Part shown: positions 5,741 through 13,120 of the stretch, piece by piece
How positions within the stretch are numbered: the first letter of the stretch is position 1
How the letters are laid out: the number at the start of each line of letters is the position of its first letter
Assembly: GCF_004769525.1 (NCBI RefSeq)
Contig: NZ_RQFT01000005.1
Coordinates: 1-14,384, forward strand
Direction: 5' to 3'
DNA: 14,384 bases
Source: Leptospira bouyouniensis
GTDB lineage: Bacteria > Spirochaetota > Leptospiria > Leptospirales > Leptospiraceae
Program-made: the position numbers and the translations under genes
The notes under the pieces: generated by a model
Told to the model about the DNA's origin: nothing
Seen by the model: the letters and a program-made list of their open reading frames with translations, nothing else
Database searches by the model: none

Positions 5741-7319
5741 CTAATATATATTTAGGATAATTAATCTTCCTATCGGATTTAAAAATTCTTAGTGCGACAT
5801 CAGTTTTATTACCTACCATATATTTTATTAGATCATCTTTTGAACTGAATTCTTTGTCTAAAATTTTATTTAGGATGTCTAGTTCGTTGACTTTAACTAG
5901 CTGTGGCTCGAGAGTTGGACTGGAAATATCTGAATCAAATAGAATCCTTATAAACTGGAAATTTTCAAAAGCTTTATACTTTTTCTTAATAGCATCAATG
6001 TTTTGATCATTGTCCGTTAATACTACAGTTTCGATTTTTAATCTTTGAGAGATTTCTAAAAATCTTTTAAATGCTAAGGAGTTAACAGAAATTACATCGA
6101 TCCCATCGTCAATTGGAAGTTTGTTATTTAAATCAAAATATGCTCGTTGAACAATTAATTCATCAGAGGGACCTTCAACTAAAATTGCTTTTCTACCTAA
6201 GATTAGCCGCAATGTCTCATATCCAGGTAGTTTTTCAAAATAATCTGAAGTATCACTTGGGATATCGTCCAGTCGTAAATGAGAATTTTGACTAAATAAA
6301 ATTACATTTTCTAATCTTAATTTGTTAAGTACGTAACTACTATGAGTAGTAATGAATACCTGCTTTCCTTTACATTTTTTTTCTATATAATCAATAAGCT
6401 TTGACATATTTGTATAAGATAAATGATTCTCAGGTTCTTCGATCAAAAAAACGAATGAATTTGTGAGTGAATTTTCGAGTGATACTTTTATTTTTAAAGT
6501 ACTTTGTTCTCCTTTCCCTGTATATGTAAAAGGGATATCAGCTAAATATGGAATGATTCCATTCTCCCAAGATGACTTTGCAGAATTGTCAACAGAAATT
6601 GATAATTCTTTGTCACTAACTTCTCCATTTAATTTTTTCAACTCATCGTTTATTTCTTTAATTTTTGGATTCTCGGCAAATTCCTCTTTTAGTTTTCTAA
6701 AAGCTAGAGAAAGGTCGACTTTTTCTTTTGTAGTAAGTTTGTCATTAATTAGTCGCGATAAATATTTGTCAGTTCCGCTATTGTTCTTTATTAATGAGGC
6801 GTCGATAAAGCTTGATCCAAATGGTTGGCTTCGGTGAGTTATCGTGTTTCCTGCAAAAGATATCCATTGAGAAGAATAATACTCAGTTGGTAAAGTCCTT
6901 ACCTGGGAAGGATCTTTAATATATTCTTTATACTCTTCTGAATATGCTTGATCAAACTCAATTTTGAGAGCTACTCCAGGTACATTTAATTTTAAAGAAT
7001 TGTTGGTCCCTTTTAAACTTGTTAAATTTGAAAAATCCTTGAAATAAATTTCTATTTTAATTGATGGTGGTGGAAGTATGTTATCCGTAGGCAGTGAGTT
7101 TAGATATTGATCAGTAATTTCTTTGTTAAATAGATAAGGAGAAATTTCATTTTGAATTAATTTACCATTTAACGTTGCCGTTAACCCAAGATGCATTGCC
7201 TCAAGGAGAGAGCTTTTTCCAACATCATTATTACCAACAATTATATTTAATCCTTCTCTGAGACTCAGATCACAATTCTTTAACGATTTATAACCTTTGA
7301 TTATAATTTGATTTAGCAT
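5727..7319 (-). CDS. gajA: OLD-family ATPase-TOPRIM nuclease, GajA-like
   Basis: 530 residues, close to usual GajA length. N-terminal ABC-type ATPase: Walker A GNNDVGKSS (29-37), signature-like KGEQS (269-273), Walker B FLIEEPENHL (291-300), H-loop TTHSSY (324-329). A C-terminal TOPRIM domain follows: Glu in VEGPSDE (381-387) and Asp-x-Asp in TDNDQN (435-440), then the class-2 OLD element TLEPQL (469-474). All catalytic residues appear intact. Partnered with an overlapping UvrD-like helicase gene, this is the signature of the Gabija anti-phage system, in which GajA is an ATP-regulated DNA endonuclease. A weak AGGA lies about ten bases before the ATG, and the leader to attC site 6 is 38 bases. 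The whole two-gene system forms one cassette of about 2.9 kb. Confidence 0.85.
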   Translation of the reverse strand: MLNQIIIKGYKSLKNCDLSLREGLNIIVGNNDVGKSSLLEAMHLGLTATLNGKLIQNEISPYLFNKEITDQYLNSLPTDNILPPPSIKIEIYFKDFSNLTSLKGTNNSLKLNVPGVALKIEFDQAYSEEYKEYIKDPSQVRTLPTEYYSSQWISFAGNTITHRSQPFGSSFIDASLIKNNSGTDKYLSRLINDKLTTKEKVDLSLAFRKLKEEFAENPKIKEINDELKKLNGEVSDKELSISVDNSAKSSWENGIIPYLADIPFTYTGKGEQSTLKIKVSLENSLTNSFVFLIEEPENHLSYTNMSKLIDYIEKKCKGKQVFITTHSSYVLNKLRLENVILFSQNSHLRLDDIPSDTSDYFEKLPGYETLRLILGRKAILVEGPSDELIVQRAYFDLNNKLPIDDGIDVISVNSLAFKRFLEISQRLKIETVVLTDNDQNIDAIKKKYKAFENFQFIRILFDSDISSPTLEPQLVKVNELDILNKILDKEFSSKDDLIKYMVGNKTDVALRIFKSDRKINYPKYILDAFQ

Positions 7320-7357
7320 TATTTTTAATTCCTATTTGGAGTTTGCAAAGTCATTGC

Positions 7358-7519
7358 GTATAACGAACTAGACTTACCGAAGTTCCCCGCCCCTGAGTCC
7401 CGCCGGGACGTTAGGGACTGGCATGTAGCTTGCGTAAGCAAGGCGAATGCCAGAAGGGGAATTTGCCGCAGGCCGAGCGAGGGCTCGTCCCGAAGCGTAG
7501 CGGTAAGTCGCTGTTATGC
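7358..7519 (-). repeat. attC-like site 6 (type B), site of the beta-barrel cassette
   Basis: Cores GTATAAC (7358-7364) and GTTATGC (7513-7519). Outer stem GACTTACCG/CGGTAAGTC, inner stem AAGTTCCCC/GGGGAATTT, hairpin tip GTCCC-GCC-GGGAC. Confidence 0.85.
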
Positions 7520-7534
7520 GAAGTAATTTTATTA

Positions 7535-8245
7535 TTAAATAGCTATACCAGCATAGATGGTAATATTAAAGAATTTTCTAGTTCCATAGTCGCTTTTATC
7601 ACTATATAATTGATCAAAAATGTAATCACTTGGTAAACCATTATAATATTGCGGAATGAAAGTATAATGATTATTGATCTTACTTGCGGAAAGAATTCCA
7701 TAATTAATTTCTGTACCTAAAAGAATATGTTCAAAAAATTCTTTTCTATATCCTAATCCGATGCTAAATAAGTATTTATCAGATGAAGTGGTAGTTTTTG
7801 AATACGGTAGAACTTCGGAATTATTTAGAAAAATTTTGAACTTTCTATTATCTTCCTTATATCCTGTTAATAAACCTAACTCTAAATTTGAATATAAATT
7901 TCCAAAGAAAAAATACTGAGTTTTAATCGTAAAAAGGTCATTGAATTTGGTCTTATTATTTTGAAAATAATCAACTGAATTATTGGAACTTTGATTTAAG
8001 TTTTCACTAGAATTGGATTTTTCACCATTTCTTAATGAAATTCCCAAGTATAAATTATTCGTTATGCCATAAAGTATATTGAATCTTGGTTTCGAATACA
8101 TAAATGTACTAACGTAAGTGTGTATTCTTTTTCTGTCTTTAATTGGATTGCTTTCTGAAGTAGTTTCTGCAAATACAGAGCATGGTAAAACGTAAAAGAA
8201 TGATATTATTGTTAGAATATGGGTTAGATTTCTTTTTATTTTCAT
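7535..8245 (-). CDS. Exported protein, probably an outer-membrane beta-barrel
   Basis: 236 residues. An N-terminal signal peptide is clear: basic MKIKR, a hydrophobic core (8-20), and a likely cleavage after VFA (24-26). A Cys at 22 follows Pro, which argues against a lipobox. The mature part alternates polar and hydrophobic residues with many aromatics, with strand-like pieces such as NILYGITNNLYLGISL, TQYFFFGNLYSNLELGLL and YLFSIGLGYRKEF, separated by Asn/Ser-rich loops, and ends in a hydrophobic strand (ITIYAGIAI). That suggests a small barrel in the outer membrane. I do not recognise a family. Ten A residues directly precede the ATG in place of a Shine-Dalgarno sequence. It is alone in its cassette and ends 15 bases before attC site 6. 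Confidence 0.7.
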   Translation of the reverse strand: MKIKRNLTHILTIISFFYVLPCSVFAETTSESNPIKDRKRIHTYVSTFMYSKPRFNILYGITNNLYLGISLRNGEKSNSSENLNQSSNNSVDYFQNNKTKFNDLFTIKTQYFFFGNLYSNLELGLLTGYKEDNRKFKIFLNNSEVLPYSKTTTSSDKYLFSIGLGYRKEFFEHILLGTEINYGILSASKINNHYTFIPQYYNGLPSDYIFDQLYSDKSDYGTRKFFNITIYAGIAI

Positions 8246-8275
8246 TTTTTTTTTAAATATATTTTAAATTATTTC

Positions 8276-8436
8276 GCATAACGAACTAGACTTACCGAAG
8301 TTCCCCGAACCTGAGTCCCGAAGGGACGTTAGGGACTGGCACGTAGCTTGCGTATGCGAGCGAGTGACAGAAGGGGAATTTGCCGGAGGCCGAGCGAGGC
8401 CTTGTGCCGAAGCGTAGCGGTAAGTCGCTGTTATGC
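8276..8436 (-). repeat. attC-like site 7 (type B), site of the TIR-like cassette
   Basis: Cores GCATAAC (8276-8282) and GTTATGC (8430-8436). Outer stem GACTTACCG/CGGTAAGTC, inner stem AAGTTCCCC/GGGGAATTT, hairpin tip GTCCC-GAA-GGGAC. Confidence 0.85.
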
Positions 8437-8448
8437 GTAGTTTGACTT

Positions 8449-9447
8449 CTAATCAATTATACCTTCTTTTTTTTCCCATTTTTTTAGAAACATATCATCC
8501 CAAATATCTAATATATAAAATTTTCTTCGCTTAGATGGTATCTTTGATAATAATTTATTGAAACTGGTTATTAATTCTATTTTTGAACGAATAGTAATTT
8601 TTTTATCTGTTAGTAAAATAAATTTGATATCGGAAGGGAAATCACTTGTCTCAGCAATAAGTAGTCTAATTTCAGAACGTAGAGTATCCCAATTTATGTG
8701 TTCTTCATTTTTAGAGATATAGTAGTAATTGAGAATTGTTTCTTTATTAGAATCTAATTTCCAAAATAGTCTAAAAGATCCTTCTGAACCTGGGATTTCA
8801 AATTCTTTTTTTCCGTTATCGAAATAAATTGAATGCTTTGTATAAGTACGTTGCGCTTCAAGCCTGTCGATTCTCGCAATTCTTTCGAATCGTTCAGATA
8901 AATTATTTTGTTTTTCTTTTTTTGAAATTGGAGTAATTTGATGTTCTATCTCTTTTGTTTCGCGTTTTTTTAACTTCTCTAATACTGGATTATCAATTAG
9001 ATCAGGTGTTTCGAATATTTCTTTTATAAAAGAATTTAATGAGTCCGAGAAGATTTTAGCTCCTTTGGCCGAATTGTCATATATTATAGTTCTATAATCT
9101 TTTAAATCAAAAGGTATGAATTCTTCGCTTTGAGCTATTAATATTGTTCTATTGCTTAAAGCATGTCGTACACCTAACTCATAAAAAACATTGGGATTGA
9201 AGTCCGTTAAATCTGCGATCACTATATAGCTATTTGCAATTTGATTTACGATATCAGAAATTATAGATCCTGGTTTTTGTATTTCATCGGCGCGTGTTAA
9301 TTTTAGCTCAAAATTTGAGTTTTCGATTGCCGGTTTGATTATGAAATCCAATGAATCCTTAAATTTTTGATATACATCTGTCCCTTTTTTACCAATTGGT
9401 GAAATCAAAAATATATTAGTTGTTTCTTTCTTTTTTTGTTTTGCCAT
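8449..9447 (-). CDS. TIR/nucleoside deoxyribosyltransferase-like protein with unknown C-terminal domain
   Basis: 332 residues from the ATG at 9445-9447. An ATG at 9483, inside the attC core, would add 12 residues and cannot be excluded. The N-terminal domain (about 10-125) has FLISPIG (13-19), RADEI (52-56), K-P-G (58-60), IADLTDFNPNVFYELGVRHA (77-96) with Glu90 as candidate catalytic residue, and IPFDLKDYRTIIYD (111-124). This pattern belongs to proteins related to nucleoside 2-deoxyribosyltransferases and TIR domains, some of which act on NAD or nucleotides in anti-phage defence. A Lys/Glu-rich linker (about 150-190) leads to a C-terminal alpha/beta region (about 200-332) that I do not recognise. 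NAD or nucleotide cleavage is inferred. It is the only gene of its cassette; no Shine-Dalgarno sequence, A-rich leader. Confidence 0.72.
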   Translation of the reverse strand: MAKQKKKETTNIFLISPIGKKGTDVYQKFKDSLDFIIKPAIENSNFELKLTRADEIQKPGSIISDIVNQIANSYIVIADLTDFNPNVFYELGVRHALSNRTILIAQSEEFIPFDLKDYRTIIYDNSAKGAKIFSDSLNSFIKEIFETPDLIDNPVLEKLKKRETKEIEHQITPISKKEKQNNLSERFERIARIDRLEAQRTYTKHSIYFDNGKKEFEIPGSEGSFRLFWKLDSNKETILNYYYISKNEEHINWDTLRSEIRLLIAETSDFPSDIKFILLTDKKITIRSKIELITSFNKLLSKIPSKRRKFYILDIWDDMFLKKWEKKEGIID

Positions 9448-9479
9448 TTTTATTTTTTTATTAGAATTTGTCAAATTAC

Positions 9480-9642
9480 GCATAACGAACTAGACTTACC
9501 GAAGTTGTCCGACCCTGAGTCCCGGAACGGGACGTTAGGGACTGGCACGTAGCTTGCGTATGCGAGCGAGTGACAGGAGGACAATTTGGCGTAGCCCGAG
9601 CGAGGCCTTGTGCCGAAGCGTAGCGGTAAGTCGCTGTTATAC
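9480..9642 (-). repeat. attC-like site 8 (type B), site of the coiled-coil membrane protein cassette
   Basis: Cores GCATAAC (9480-9486) and GTTATAC (9636-9642). The inner stem AAGTTGTCC/GGACAATTT has changed on both sides relative to sites 6 and 7. Hairpin tip GTCCCG-GAA-CGGGAC. Confidence 0.85.
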
Positions 9643-9663
9643 GATGTTTGCAATGTTTATTGC

Positions 9664-10368
9664 TTAATTTATAGTTTGTAATTCCGTTTTGAAGTTATTT
9701 AAAACTATTTCTATTTCTGAATCTATTTCATTTTCAAGTGGAGTGATGTCGTTTGTCCAGCTTAACGAATTGGGAAAATTATTTATTTGTTCATAAAGTA
9801 GCAACAGTTTATGTATCTGATTTTTCAATTCTAATACTGATTTATTGATGCTCAAGCTTAAGTAGAGTTCATTTTTTAAATAGTATGAATGAAATGTATT
9901 CCATGTTGACCTTGCTTCATGGAAATCTAGCATTCTTAAATATTTATTCATTTTATTTATTGAATTTTCTCTATTCTCATCGAAATTAGCGATTATTTCG
10001 TTTATTTTACCCTCCACTACCTTTCTTTTTTGTAGAAAATTTTCAATATCCTTTTTTGAATATTCTTCGAATGTTAAGTTTCTAGTTAAACCGAATAGAC
10101 CTCTGATATTTGAATAACTATCTAAGCGATGTGAATATAATTCAGAATAGACAATGTTTCTTTTTTCAATATATATTCTCTTCTGAACTAAGTCTGTTTC
10201 GAATTGATGTTTAATTTCTTCGAGGGTTGCGCTTAGTTTGTGTTTATGATCTTCCAGAGAGTGATTGAATAGATTTCCAACGTATTGTTTGAAAAAAAAC
10301 TTTAATATGCCAAGAGTTACTCCTGAACCTATTATCGTTGATATAATATTTTCCCAGTTTATAGTCAT
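9664..10368 (-). CDS. Membrane-anchored coiled-coil protein of unknown function
   Basis: 234 residues. One N-terminal membrane segment (about residues 8-26) is followed by a long charged helical region. Residues 38-75 (HSLEDHKHKL... IEKRN) look like a coiled coil, and the remainder is mainly helical with a repeated L-x-x-x-K/E pattern. Proteins with this layout (short TM, then H-x-x-x-L-x-x-x-L-E-x-x-K-x-x-F) occur widely as hypothetical genes on mobile elements; I do not know a proven function. It is alone in its cassette, with a 54-base AT-rich leader, no Shine-Dalgarno sequence, and 21 bases between the stop and attC site 8. Small one-TM proteins are frequent in phage-defence contexts, but nothing in this one identifies an effector. 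Confidence 0.65.
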   Translation of the reverse strand: MTINWENIISTIIGSGVTLGILKFFFKQYVGNLFNHSLEDHKHKLSATLEEIKHQFETDLVQKRIYIEKRNIVYSELYSHRLDSYSNIRGLFGLTRNLTFEEYSKKDIENFLQKRKVVEGKINEIIANFDENRENSINKMNKYLRMLDFHEARSTWNTFHSYYLKNELYLSLSINKSVLELKNQIHKLLLLYEQINNFPNSLSWTNDITPLENEIDSEIEIVLNNFKTELQTIN

Positions 10369-10422
10369 TATTATGATTTTTTACTTTTTGTTTTTTTTTA
10401 GAAATTAATTTTTGCAAATATC

Positions 10423-10585
10423 GTATAACGAACTAGACTTACCGAAGTTCCCCGACCCTGAGTCCCAGCGGGACGTTAGGGACTGGCATGTAGCTTGCGA
10501 ACGCAAGGCGAATGCCAGAAGGGGAATTTGCCGGAGGCCGAGCGAGGGCGAAGTCCCGAAGCGAAGCGGTAAGTCGCTGTTATGC
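10423..10585 (-). repeat. attC-like site 9 (type B), site of the lipoprotein cassette
   Basis: Cores GTATAAC (10423-10429) and GTTATGC (10579-10585). Outer stem GACTTACCG/CGGTAAGTC, inner stem AAGTTCCCC/GGGGAATTT, hairpin tip GTCCC-AGC-GGGAC. This is the site of the one cassette whose start core does not match its own attC core exactly (GTATAAC against GTTATGC). Confidence 0.85.
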
Positions 10586-10734
10586 GACGTGGAATGGCTA
10601 ACGAAAATGTCTGATGTGATGTTCGAATCAAAAAAAAAATATTTAATTTTGAGAAATGTAATTCGAATTAAAAATTACAATTCAATTAAAAGGATCCTTT
10701 AACTTTCTATTTAGTCTTTTATTATCTACTTAAT
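10586..10734. other. Non-coding tail of the lipoprotein cassette
   Basis: About 149 AT-rich bases between the lipoprotein stop codon and attC site 9. A reading frame on the plus strand enters it from the attC site and is not a gene. I see no hairpin-plus-T-run terminator. Confidence 0.45.
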
Positions 10735-11316
10735 TTAATTGAATTTTTCATCATAAGTATTTTGCCACTCACACTCTAAACTATCAAAGCTTCCGATATT
10801 ATCATGTTTCTTATTTACTATTTTAACATAATATTTAAAATCACAGAAGGCATTCGGCCACCGACCGTTCATATCTTTACTTGCAATAAAATTTCGAAAT
10901 CCTTCATCCGCTGGATCCTCATGAATATAAAACTCAATTAATATTCCCTTCTCGAAAAACAAGGCAAAATCTATTGTTTTTGTAATATAAGCCTCCTGTA
11001 TCCCAGGATATTTTTTTGACTCTTTCTCATAATAGTGGTAATCAAGTAAAAAATCAACATACCCAACTTTGCCATTTGCAAATTTTCTTGGCATAGGGGG
11101 TTTATACGTTAAGCGATGCCGGTAACCATTCCCTAGCATTTCCAAAACTTCATGTTTCGTCATTCCCTTTTTGATCTTTCGAATGTCTTCCTTTTTTATC
11201 ATTTCATCCGAATCTTCGTTGTAACGATCATCTACTTCTTCACAAGAAATGAATACGGCGAAAACCAATATGACTGCAAAATTAAGATGATTACTTTTTC
11301 TTATATGCATTTTCAT
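10735..11316 (-). CDS. Lipoprotein with a BamE/SmpA-like domain
   Basis: 193 residues. The N-terminus is basic (MKMHIRKSN), then hydrophobic (11-23), ending at F-I-S-Cys25, a relaxed lipobox as seen in spirochaetes. The mature protein starts with an acidic stretch (CEEVDDRYNEDSDE), followed by IRKIKKGMTKHEVLEMLGNG (45-64), the characteristic I-x-x-G-M-(S/T)-x-x-E-V-x-x-x-L-G pattern of SmpA/OmlA/BamE-type domains. The rest is beta-rich with a few conserved-looking aromatic residues. Function unknown; such domains are small protein-interaction modules in the envelope. It is alone in its cassette with the longest leader of the array (114 bases) and a plausible promoter. The third codon is also ATG (11310), and neither start has a Shine-Dalgarno sequence. 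Confidence 0.72.
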   Translation of the reverse strand: MKMHIRKSNHLNFAVILVFAVFISCEEVDDRYNEDSDEMIKKEDIRKIKKGMTKHEVLEMLGNGYRHRLTYKPPMPRKFANGKVGYVDFLLDYHYYEKESKKYPGIQEAYITKTIDFALFFEKGILIEFYIHEDPADEGFRNFIASKDMNGRWPNAFCDFKYYVKIVNKKHDNIGSFDSLECEWQNTYDEKFN

Positions 11317-11340
11317 TTAATTAACATCTAATTGTAATAA

Positions 11341-11368
11341 AGTATAAAATAATTTAAATCTGAAGTAA
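11341..11368 (-). promoter_or_regulatory. Possible promoter of the lipoprotein gene
   Basis: On the minus strand TTACTT (11363-11368) and TATACT (11341-11346) are 16 bases apart. Transcription would start about 20 bases before the ATG at 11316. A short ATTT tandem run (11371-11385) lies just upstream. The -35 is poor. Confidence 0.3.
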
Positions 11369-11430
11369 TTATTTATTTATTTATTAAGATTAAAGATAGT
11401 TTTATATTCATTGAATTATTTTTCCATGTC

Positions 11431-11592
11431 GTATAACGAACTAGTGGAGACGACGTTTCTCGTAGCTGAGCCTCGCAGAGGCGTTAGCGTCGGCGCGTCT
11501 TCTTGCGGAGCGAGAAGCGTGACGGAGAGAAATGTGGCGCAGCCCAAGCGAGGCCGTAAGTGCCGAAGCGCAGCGTTTCCATGCTGTTATGC
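11431..11592 (-). repeat. attC-like site 10 (type A), site of the polytopic membrane protein cassette
   Basis: Cores GTATAAC (11431-11437) and GTTATGC (11586-11592). Outer stem GTGGAGACG/CGTTTCCAT and inner stem ACGTTTCTC/GAGAAATGT have both changed on both arms relative to site 1. The gene's stop codon is inside the core. Confidence 0.85.
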
Positions 11593-12933
11593 GTAGTGCT
11601 CTAATTCACTAAATTTTTTATTTCTTATTGTAAATTTTAAAGTAAATCCATTAGAAATAGAACCATTCCACTGAATTTTTTCTAATTTAATATGGTGTAG
11701 ATCGGTAAATTCTTCTTTAGGTTTCGTTACTTTTAATGACTTTGAAAATGATTTTGAAAGTTGATATCCTATTGCTTTGAAAAATAGAATATTCACGTAG
11801 CGATTGAATTCCTGTAATGTCTCAAATTTATTCTGAGTATCACCAACATGTAAAACTAATTTCAGGATAAATGCTTTTTCAGGATTACCATGAATATAAT
11901 AAGATATATTATTTTGGAAGTTTCCTTTGCTAATGCTTATTTGGGGCGACAATGCTGTCCAATAATCTTCTTCAGAAAATTTCCTATAATATGCTGTTTC
12001 TATTCCCTCTTCCTTGAGAAAGTCCTTGGCAAGCTGTGGATTCCAGCCTTCATTTAACTTAATAATCCTATTTTTGTTTTCTTTAATATTGGTTTGGAAT
12101 TCCTTAATGTGTTTAAAGGATAGATCCAGATTCTGGCTGGGATTATCTAAAATACTTAGATGAGAGATCCATCTAAGTAACCAAGTTGTTTTGAAGTGAA
12201 ATCTTTTAATTGCCTCTAATTTTACATTTCTGTTGAGCTTTTTGTTAATAAATAATCGATCAATACGGTTGAATGTATTTTCGTAAGCTATAAATATGTT
12301 AAGAAAAAAGAGGAACGGTATGAATGATAAGGTTAGTAATATTGGTGTAGTAAATTCTAATAAATTATCTTTGCTTATGAAAGTATCTAAGTTTGAAAGA
12401 ATTTTATAAATTGAATATGCTATGATAACTATACCGATTAGTATTAATAGTTTATTTGTAAACTTATAGATTGTAGTATATTCTTCTTCCTTTTTTGTTT
12501 CGGTAAAGAGGTTTATTAGAATTAAAAAAACAACCACCGGAAGGAGGAAGATTTCGATGACGAAAGGGAAAGTATATACGCCAGATAGAAATTCTACTAT
12601 GACGACTAGTTTGAAACTTTCTAAGAATGTGTCTTTAAAAAAGGAATATTTGTTTTTGACAGAGATTAGTTTTGAAATCGCAGAAAATACATATGTCAAA
12701 AACCATAAAGTTGTATTTTTCGCCTGACTAATATTCCATAACTGAAGATAATTTAGGAAAATAGTAGTAAGACCAAGGTATAGTATTATTATGAGAAATA
12801 TGATTAGAATCTTTTTTCCCAATAGAAGTTTTGTCAGTTTTAATACGGCTATCCTACCTTCCTTTTTAAGGATTAAGTAAAAGAATAATACTGTTATCCA
12901 AAATCCAAATGCTTCTTCCCTTGAGTTTAACAT
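11587..12933 (-). CDS. Polytopic membrane protein with a soluble C-terminal domain
   Basis: 448 residues, not assigned to a family. Hydrophobic segments near residues 8-22, 41-61, 74-92, 106-145 (probably two), 161-180 and 195-217 suggest six or seven membrane helices in the first half. Residues from about 218 to 448 are soluble, with charged helices (DRLFINKKLNRNVKLEAIKR) and a strand-rich end. The TAA stop lies inside the attC core: the last codons Glu-Leu-Glu-His-Tyr-Ala-stop read GAATTAGAGCACTACGCATAA, so the C-terminal residues fall within the cassette's terminal inverted repeat. The ATG follows an A-rich leader of 25 bases without a Shine-Dalgarno sequence, next to a mini-ORF ATG CTC TAA. 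Transport, sensing or abortive infection are all possible and none is shown. Confidence 0.7.
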   Translation of the reverse strand: MLNSREEAFGFWITVLFFYLILKKEGRIAVLKLTKLLLGKKILIIFLIIILYLGLTTIFLNYLQLWNISQAKNTTLWFLTYVFSAISKLISVKNKYSFFKDTFLESFKLVVIVEFLSGVYTFPFVIEIFLLPVVVFLILINLFTETKKEEEYTTIYKFTNKLLILIGIVIIAYSIYKILSNLDTFISKDNLLEFTTPILLTLSFIPFLFFLNIFIAYENTFNRIDRLFINKKLNRNVKLEAIKRFHFKTTWLLRWISHLSILDNPSQNLDLSFKHIKEFQTNIKENKNRIIKLNEGWNPQLAKDFLKEEGIETAYYRKFSEEDYWTALSPQISISKGNFQNNISYYIHGNPEKAFILKLVLHVGDTQNKFETLQEFNRYVNILFFKAIGYQLSKSFSKSLKVTKPKEEFTDLHHIKLEKIQWNGSISNGFTLKFTIRNKKFSELEHYA

Positions 12934-12958
12934 TTTTAAGTTTATTTTAGAGCATTAC

Positions 12959-13120
12959 GCATAACGAACTAGGGGAGACGACGTTCCTCGTAGCTGAGCC
13001 TACGTAGTAGGCGTTAGCGTCGGCGCGTCTTCTTGCGTAGCGAGAAGCGTGACGGAGAGGAATGTGGCGCAGCCCAAGCGAGGCCTCGTGCCGAAGCGAA
13101 GCGTTTCCCCGCTGTTATAC
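12959..13120 (-). repeat. attC-like site 11 (type A), site of the HEPN cassette
   Basis: Cores GCATAAC (12959-12965) and GTTATAC (13114-13120). Outer stem GGGGAGACG/CGTTTCCCC, inner stem ACGTTCCTC/GAGGAATGT. The stop codon of the HEPN gene lies in the core. Confidence 0.85.

Noticed and set aside
6463..6837. Plus-strand reading frame of 124 codons opposite the GajA-like gene
   Set aside because: Antisense shadow of a well-supported gene; no family features.
9471..9653. Minus-strand reading frame of 60 codons
   Set aside because: Translated attC site 8.
10412..10702. Plus-strand reading frame of 96 codons
   Set aside because: Translated attC site 9 running into an AT-rich tail.
11371..11385. 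ATTT tandem run as a phase-variation switch
   Set aside because: Fewer than four copies and outside any coding sequence; too short to call.
11411..11596. Plus-strand reading frame of 61 codons
   Set aside because: Translated attC site 10, nearly the same peptide as at site 1.
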